NCBI GenBank assembly: GCA_050739575.1
Contig: JBOIBN010000068.1
Coordinates: 1-10,425, forward strand
Direction: 5' to 3'
Origin: JBOIBN01 sp050739575
GTDB taxonomy: Bacteria; Pseudomonadota; Gammaproteobacteria; JAKDMP01
DNA length: 10,425 nt
Every line of letters begins with the position of its first letter. Within the stretch, counting starts at the first letter, position 1. Below the pieces are notes generated by a model. That model saw only the letters and a program-made list of their open reading frames with translations, ran no database searches and had not been told where the DNA came from. Of the stretch, positions 3,814 to 10,425 are shown piece after piece. The translations under genes and the position numbers were made by a program.

Positions 3814-6800
3814 ATGGCACTTACATTCACTGAAAAAAAGCGTATCCGCAAGGATTTCGGCAAGAGCACGAGTGTCCTCCCGGTACCCTATCTGTTGGCG
3901 ACACAGCTCGATTCCTACCGCCAGTTCCTGCAGTTCAACAAGACCGCGGACAAGCGCGAGGCGACGGGTCTGCACGGTGCGCTCATGTCGGTTTTCCCGA
4001 TCGAGAGTTACTCCGGCAACGCGGCGCTCAAATATCAGGGTTATACGATAGGCGAGCCGGCCTTCAACGTGCGCGAGTGCCAGATTCGGGGCCTGACTTA
4101 TTCGGCGCCTATCAAGGCCACCTTGAACCTGCTGTTTTTCGAAAAGGAAAGCGGGGGCGGTCGACGCCAGAAGGGCGACATCATCGAGCAGGAAGTCTAT
4201 CTCGGCGAGTTGCCTCTGATGACCGAGAACGGCACTTTCGTGATCAACGGTACGGAACGTGTCGTGGTTTCCCAGTTGCACCGCTCGCCCGGGGTGTTCT
4301 TCGATCACGACCGCGGCAAGAGCCATTCCTCCGGCAAACTGCTTTACGCCGCCCGCGTGATCCCTTATCGCGGCTCTTGGCTCGACTTCGAGTTCGATCC
4401 CAAGGATTGCCTGTTTACGCGCATCGATCGCCGGCGCAAGCTTCCGGTGACGATTCTCCTGCGCGCGCTCGGCTACAGCAATGAGCAGATGCTCGAAATG
4501 TTCTTCGAGCACAACGTGATCCACTTAAAGGATGGCGAAATCTTCCTTGATCTCGTGCCCGAACGGCTACGGGGCGAGATGGCAGGGTTCGACATCAGGG
4601 TCAAGGGCAAGACCTTGGTCGAAGAAGGTCGGCGCATTACGCCGCGGCACGTGCGCGAACTCGAAAAGGCAGGCGTCAAGAGCCTCGTCGTTCCGCGCGA
4701 ATATCTGATTGGCAAGATCATCGCCCACGATGTCGTGGATGAGGCTACCGGGGAGGTGCTTACCAGCGCCAACGACGCGCTCGACGAAGCCCGCCTGAAT
4801 ATCCTGATGGAGAGGGGGATCACCGAGATCCGCACCCTGTCCGTGAACGATCTCGACCGCGGTCCCTATCTCTCCGACACCTTGCGACTCGATTCGACCA
4901 CAACCCGTTTGGAGGCTCTGGTCGAAATCTATCGCATGATGCGTCCCGGCGAGCCGCCGACCAAGGATGCGGCGGAACAGCTGTTCACGAATCTCTTCTT
5001 CAGCCCCGAACGCTACGATCTTTCCGCCGTGGGACGGATGAAGTTCAATCGGCGGCTTGACCGTGATGACCATACCGGTCCGGGCATTCTCACGCCCGAG
5101 GATATTCTCGACGTCATCAAGATGCTGATCGAGATCCGCAACGGTCGCGGCACCACCGACGACATCGATCATCTGGGCAACCGGCGCGTGCGCAGCGTTG
5201 GGGAAATGACGGAAAACGCCTTTCGCATCGGGCTCGTGCGCGTGGAACGCGCGGTGCGCGAGCGGCTTGCCATTGCCGAATCCGAAGGATTGCTGCCTCA
5301 GGATCTCATCAACGCCAAGCCGGTGGCGGCGGCAATGAAGGAATTCTTCGGCTCGAGCCAGCTCAGCCAGTTCATGGATCAGAACAATCCGCTTTCCGAG
5401 GTCACCCACAAGCGCCGCGTCTCGGCGCTTGGTCCTGGCGGGCTCACGCGCGAGCGCGCAGGCTTCGAAGTGCGCGATGTCCACGCGACTCATTACGGGC
5501 GCATCTGTCCTATCGAAACCCCGGAGGGGCCGAACATCGGCCTCATCAATTCCCTGTCCGTTTATGCTCGCGCCAACGAATTCGGCTTCCTGGAGACGCC
5601 GTACCGCAAGGTAGTCGGCGCCAAGGTGACTGACGAAATCTCGTATCTCTCCGCGATCGAGGAAGGAAGATTTCACATCGCGCAGGCCAACGCGCGGCTG
5701 GGTCCTAAGGGTGAGTTTCTGGACGATCTGATTTCCTGCCGTTACGAGAGCGAGTTCACGCTCACCACGCCGGACAAGATTGCCTACATAGACGTTTCCC
5801 CGATGCAGACGGTGTCGGTGGCCGCCTCGCTCGTTCCTTTCCTGGAGCACGACGACGCCAACCGGGCACTCATGGGGGCGAACATGCAGCGCCAGGCCGT
5901 GCCGACCCTGCGCGCCGAAAAACCGCTGGTCGGCACCGGCATGGAACGCGCGGTTGCGGTGGATTCAGGCGTCACGGTGATTGCCGGACGCGGCGGCACC
6001 GTGGATTCCGTGGACGCCTCGCGCATTGTGGTGCGCGTGAACGAGGCGGAGACCGTGGCCGGCGAGGCGGGTGTGGACATTTATCGACTCACCAAGTACA
6101 TGCGCTCGAACCAGAATACCTGTATCAACCATCGGCCGCTGGTGGACGTGGGCGATGTGATCGCTCGCGGCGACGTACTTGCCGACGGCCCCTCGACCGA
6201 CATGGGCGAGCTTGCGCTCGGCCAGAATTTGCTGGTGGCCTTTATGCCCTGGCACGGATATAATTTCGAAGATTCGATTCTGATCTCCGAACGCATCGTC
6301 GAGGAGGATCGCTTTACTACGATTCACATCGAGGAGCTGGAGTGCAAGGCGCGCGATACCAAGCTCGGTTCGGAGGAAATCACAAGCGACATACCCAACG
6401 TCGGCGAATCGGCGCTTGCCAATCTTGACGAAACGGGCATCGCCTTCATCGGGGCGGAAGTCAAGGCAGGCGATATCCTGATCGGAAAGGTAACGCCGAA
6501 GGGCGAGACCCAGCACACGCCGGAGGAGAAGTTGCTGCGCGCGATCTTCGGCGAGAAGGCCTCCGACGTGAAGGACACCTCGCTCAGGGTGCCGCCGGGC
6601 ATGGACGGCACGGTCATAGACGTTCAGGTGTTCACGCGTGAGGGGGTGGAGAAAGATGCCCGCGCGCACGCCATCGAAGAGGCCGCGCTCGAACGGGTGC
6701 GTAAAGATCTGCAGGACGAGCGACGCATCCTCGAGGACGATGTGTATCATCGGCTCGAACGGATGCTCCACAGCAAGATTGCCGAAGGTGGACCGAATCG

Positions 6801-7911
6801 TCTCGAGGCCGGAGCGCGCATCACCAAGCCCTACCTCGCCGAACTCACGCGCCAGAAGTGGTTCGAAATCCGCTTGCATAACGAGGACGCAAATCGTTTG
6901 CTCGAGGCCGAGCAGGCCTACCTCAAGCGTCAGGAAAAAGTGTTCAAGGCCCGCTACGAGGATCAGAAGCGCAAGCTTACCGCGGGTGACGAGTTGCCGC
7001 CCGGCGTCATCAAGATGGTCAAGGTATTTCTTGCCGTCAAGCGCCGCATACAACCCGGCGACAAGATGGCGGGTCGCCACGGCAACAAGGGCGTTATCTC
7101 GCGCATTGTTCCGACCGAGGACATGCCATGCATGGAAGATGGCACACCGGTGGATATCGTGCTCAACCCGCTCGGCGTGCCCTCGCGCATGAATATCGGA
7201 CAGGTGCTCGAAACTCATCTCGGCTGGGCCGCCAAGGGTATCGGCGAGAGAATCACTGAACTGCTCGACCGCGAGGTCAAGATATCGGAACTCAGGAAAT
7301 TCATCGACCGGGTGTACAACGAGACCGGCAGGGAAAAGGTGGATATCAAGTCGTTCAGCGACGAAGAAATCGAACGGCTGGCGCGGAATCTGTGCGCTGG
7401 TTTGCCGATTGCGACCCCGGTTTTCGACGGCGCGACGGAAGACGAAATCAAGTCGCTTCTGAAGCTGGCCGGGCTGCCGGAAAGCGGGCAGACGACGCTT
7501 TACGATGGCCGTACGGGCGATGCCTTTGAACGCCCCGTGACCGTCGGCTACATGTACATGCTCAAGCTCAACCACTTGGTGGACGACAAGATGCATGCAC
7601 GTTCGACCGGTCCCTACAGCTTGGTCACCCAGCAACCGCTGGGCGGCAAGGCGCAATTCGGCGGGCAGCGCTTCGGCGAAATGGAAGTGTGGGCACTCGA
7701 GGCCTACGGCGCTGCCTATACGCTCCAGGAGATGCTTACGGTGAAATCCGATGACGTGACCGGACGCACCCAGATGTACAAGAACATCGTGGACGGCGAG
7801 CATCGCATGGTGGCTGGCATGCCGGAATCCTTCAACGTGCTGGTCAAGGAAATTCAGGCGCTCAGCATTAACGTCGCACTCGAGGCGTCGGAAGCCGCGG
7901 GTTCCAAATGA
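3814..7911 (+). CDS. rpoB: DNA-directed RNA polymerase subunit beta
   Basis: This is the complete beta subunit of 1365 residues (E. coli 1342). It starts MALTFTEKKRIRKDFGK, with GAGGTG at 3801-3806 as ribosome binding site, 7 nt before the ATG. The rifampicin-binding cluster I is FFGSSQLSQFMDQNNPLSEV (511-530) then THKRRVSALGPGG. The residues equivalent to E. coli Q513, D516, H526 and S531 are Q519, D522, H532 and S537, all the drug-sensitive type. Fork and active-centre motifs RICPIETPEGPNIGLINS and GDKMAGRHGNKGVIS are intact. K1084 and K1092 correspond to the conserved K1065 and K1073. The gammaproteobacterial lineage insertions are present. The protein ends in the clamp region PLGGKAQFGGQRFGEMEVWA and LVKEIQALSINVAL. 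No frameshift or internal stop. Confidence 0.99.
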   Translation: MALTFTEKKRIRKDFGKSTSVLPVPYLLATQLDSYRQFLQFNKTADKREATGLHGALMSVFPIESYSGNAALKYQGYTIGEPAFNVRECQIRGLTYSAPIKATLNLLFFEKESGGGRRQKGDIIEQEVYLGELPLMTENGTFVINGTERVVVSQLHRSPGVFFDHDRGKSHSSGKLLYAARVIPYRGSWLDFEFDPKDCLFTRIDRRRKLPVTILLRALGYSNEQMLEMFFEHNVIHLKDGEIFLDLVPERLRGEMAGFDIRVKGKTLVEEGRRITPRHVRELEKAGVKSLVVPREYLIGKIIAHDVVDEATGEVLTSANDALDEARLNILMERGITEIRTLSVNDLDRGPYLSDTLRLDSTTTRLEALVEIYRMMRPGEPPTKDAAEQLFTNLFFSPERYDLSAVGRMKFNRRLDRDDHTGPGILTPEDILDVIKMLIEIRNGRGTTDDIDHLGNRRVRSVGEMTENAFRIGLVRVERAVRERLAIAESEGLLPQDLINAKPVAAAMKEFFGSSQLSQFMDQNNPLSEVTHKRRVSALGPGGLTRERAGFEVRDVHATHYGRICPIETPEGPNIGLINSLSVYARANEFGFLETPYRKVVGAKVTDEISYLSAIEEGRFHIAQANARLGPKGEFLDDLISCRYESEFTLTTPDKIAYIDVSPMQTVSVAASLVPFLEHDDANRALMGANMQRQAVPTLRAEKPLVGTGMERAVAVDSGVTVIAGRGGTVDSVDASRIVVRVNEAETVAGEAGVDIYRLTKYMRSNQNTCINHRPLVDVGDVIARGDVLADGPSTDMGELALGQNLLVAFMPWHGYNFEDSILISERIVEEDRFTTIHIEELECKARDTKLGSEEITSDIPNVGESALANLDETGIAFIGAEVKAGDILIGKVTPKGETQHTPEEKLLRAIFGEKASDVKDTSLRVPPGMDGTVIDVQVFTREGVEKDARAHAIEEAALERVRKDLQDERRILEDDVYHRLERMLHSKIAEGGPNRLEAGARITKPYLAELTRQKWFEIRLHNEDANRLLEAEQAYLKRQEKVFKARYEDQKRKLTAGDELPPGVIKMVKVFLAVKRRIQPGDKMAGRHGNKGVISRIVPTEDMPCMEDGTPVDIVLNPLGVPSRMNIGQVLETHLGWAAKGIGERITELLDREVKISELRKFIDRVYNETGREKVDIKSFSDEEIERLARNLCAGLPIATPVFDGATEDEIKSLLKLAGLPESGQTTLYDGRTGDAFERPVTVGYMYMLKLNHLVDDKMHARSTGPYSLVTQQPLGGKAQFGGQRFGEMEVWALEAYGAAYTLQEMLTVKSDDVTGRTQMYKNIVDGEHRMVAGMPESFNVLVKEIQALSINVALEASEAAGSK

Positions 7912-7975
7912 GATTGGCGCCTGTTGGGATTCAGCAAGCTTTGAATAAATCAGAGCCTGCATCAGCTACCGATCA

Positions 7976-7997
7976 GTCCGGAAACGGACAGGAGAGG
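7976..7997 (+). promoter_or_regulatory. GAAA-tetraloop hairpin and ribosome binding site of rpoC
   Basis: GTCCG (7976-7980) pairs with CGGAC (7985-7989) around the very stable loop GAAA. The next bases, AGGAGAGG (7990-7997), contain the Shine-Dalgarno sequence GGAG at 7991-7994, 5 nt before the ATG at 8000. The hairpin stops one base short of that sequence, leaving it exposed. It may keep the start site free of other pairing. The rest of the 88-base rpoB-rpoC spacer shows no promoter or terminator. Confidence 0.55.
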
Positions 7998-7999
7998 CA

Positions 8000-10425
<2,426 letters not shown>

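Noticed and set aside
7924..7952. TTGGGA and an A/T-rich stretch (TTGAATAAATC) as a promoter before rpoC
   Set aside because: No TATAAT-like hexamer occurs at 16-18 bases from TTGGGA. rpoC is expected to be read from upstream.
5965..7962. Long open frame on the minus strand (665 codons) opposite rpoB, plus others at 4567-5850 and 8600-9634
   Set aside because: They lie entirely opposite rpoB or rpoC, whose forward translations are full-length and strongly conserved. GC-rich third positions create such antisense frames, and their proteins resemble no family I know.

Overview
The window is a conserved housekeeping block of a GC-rich proteobacterium. From the left it holds the 3' end of a tuf gene (EF-Tu), tRNA-Trp(CCA), secE, nusG, rplK, rplA, rplJ, rplL, rpoB and the first 808 codons of rpoC, all on the + strand. 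The order tuf-trpT-secE-nusG-rplKAJL-rpoBC, the RpoB N-terminus (MALTFTEKKRIRKDFGK), the large RpoB sequence insertions and an RpoC numbered exactly as in E. coli over the stretches checked point to a gammaproteobacterium. The genus cannot be fixed by eye. A high-GC environmental lineage of the Chromatiales/Acidiferrobacterales kind is a guess.

Layout: 1-113 is the EF-Tu C-terminus. Bases 114-281 carry a GC-rich stem-loop and the tRNA-Trp gene. Bases 282-1247 encode SecE (translocon) and NusG (transcription elongation/antitermination). Bases 1248-1351 form a leader with a good candidate for the ribosomal protein L1 feedback site. Bases 1352-2475 encode L11 and L1, two bases apart. Bases 2476-2712 are a structured non-coding region containing a recognisable L10-leader RNA, preceded by an A/T-stemmed inverted repeat that does not look like part of it. 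Bases 2713-3680 encode L10 and L7/L12. Bases 3681-3813 hold three consecutive stem-loops, the middle one terminator-like, matching the known attenuator position before rpoB. Bases 3814-7911 encode RNA polymerase beta. Bases 7912-7999 end in a GAAA-tetraloop hairpin just before the rpoC ribosome binding site. Bases 8000-10425 encode the N-terminal part of beta', cut by the window end just after the bridge helix.

Together the genes supply the ribosomal stalk and L1 arm, the two largest polymerase subunits, NusG, and SecE. The regulation visible in the sequence is post-initiation: an L1 mRNA target, an L10 mRNA target, and partial termination between rplL and rpoB that would set the ratio of ribosomal protein to polymerase. 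I saw no convincing sigma-70 promoter, mobile gene, CRISPR array, phage gene or undescribed multi-gene system. All catalytic and zinc-binding residues I could check are intact. What merits a second look lies in the intergenic RNA, chiefly 2476-2712.
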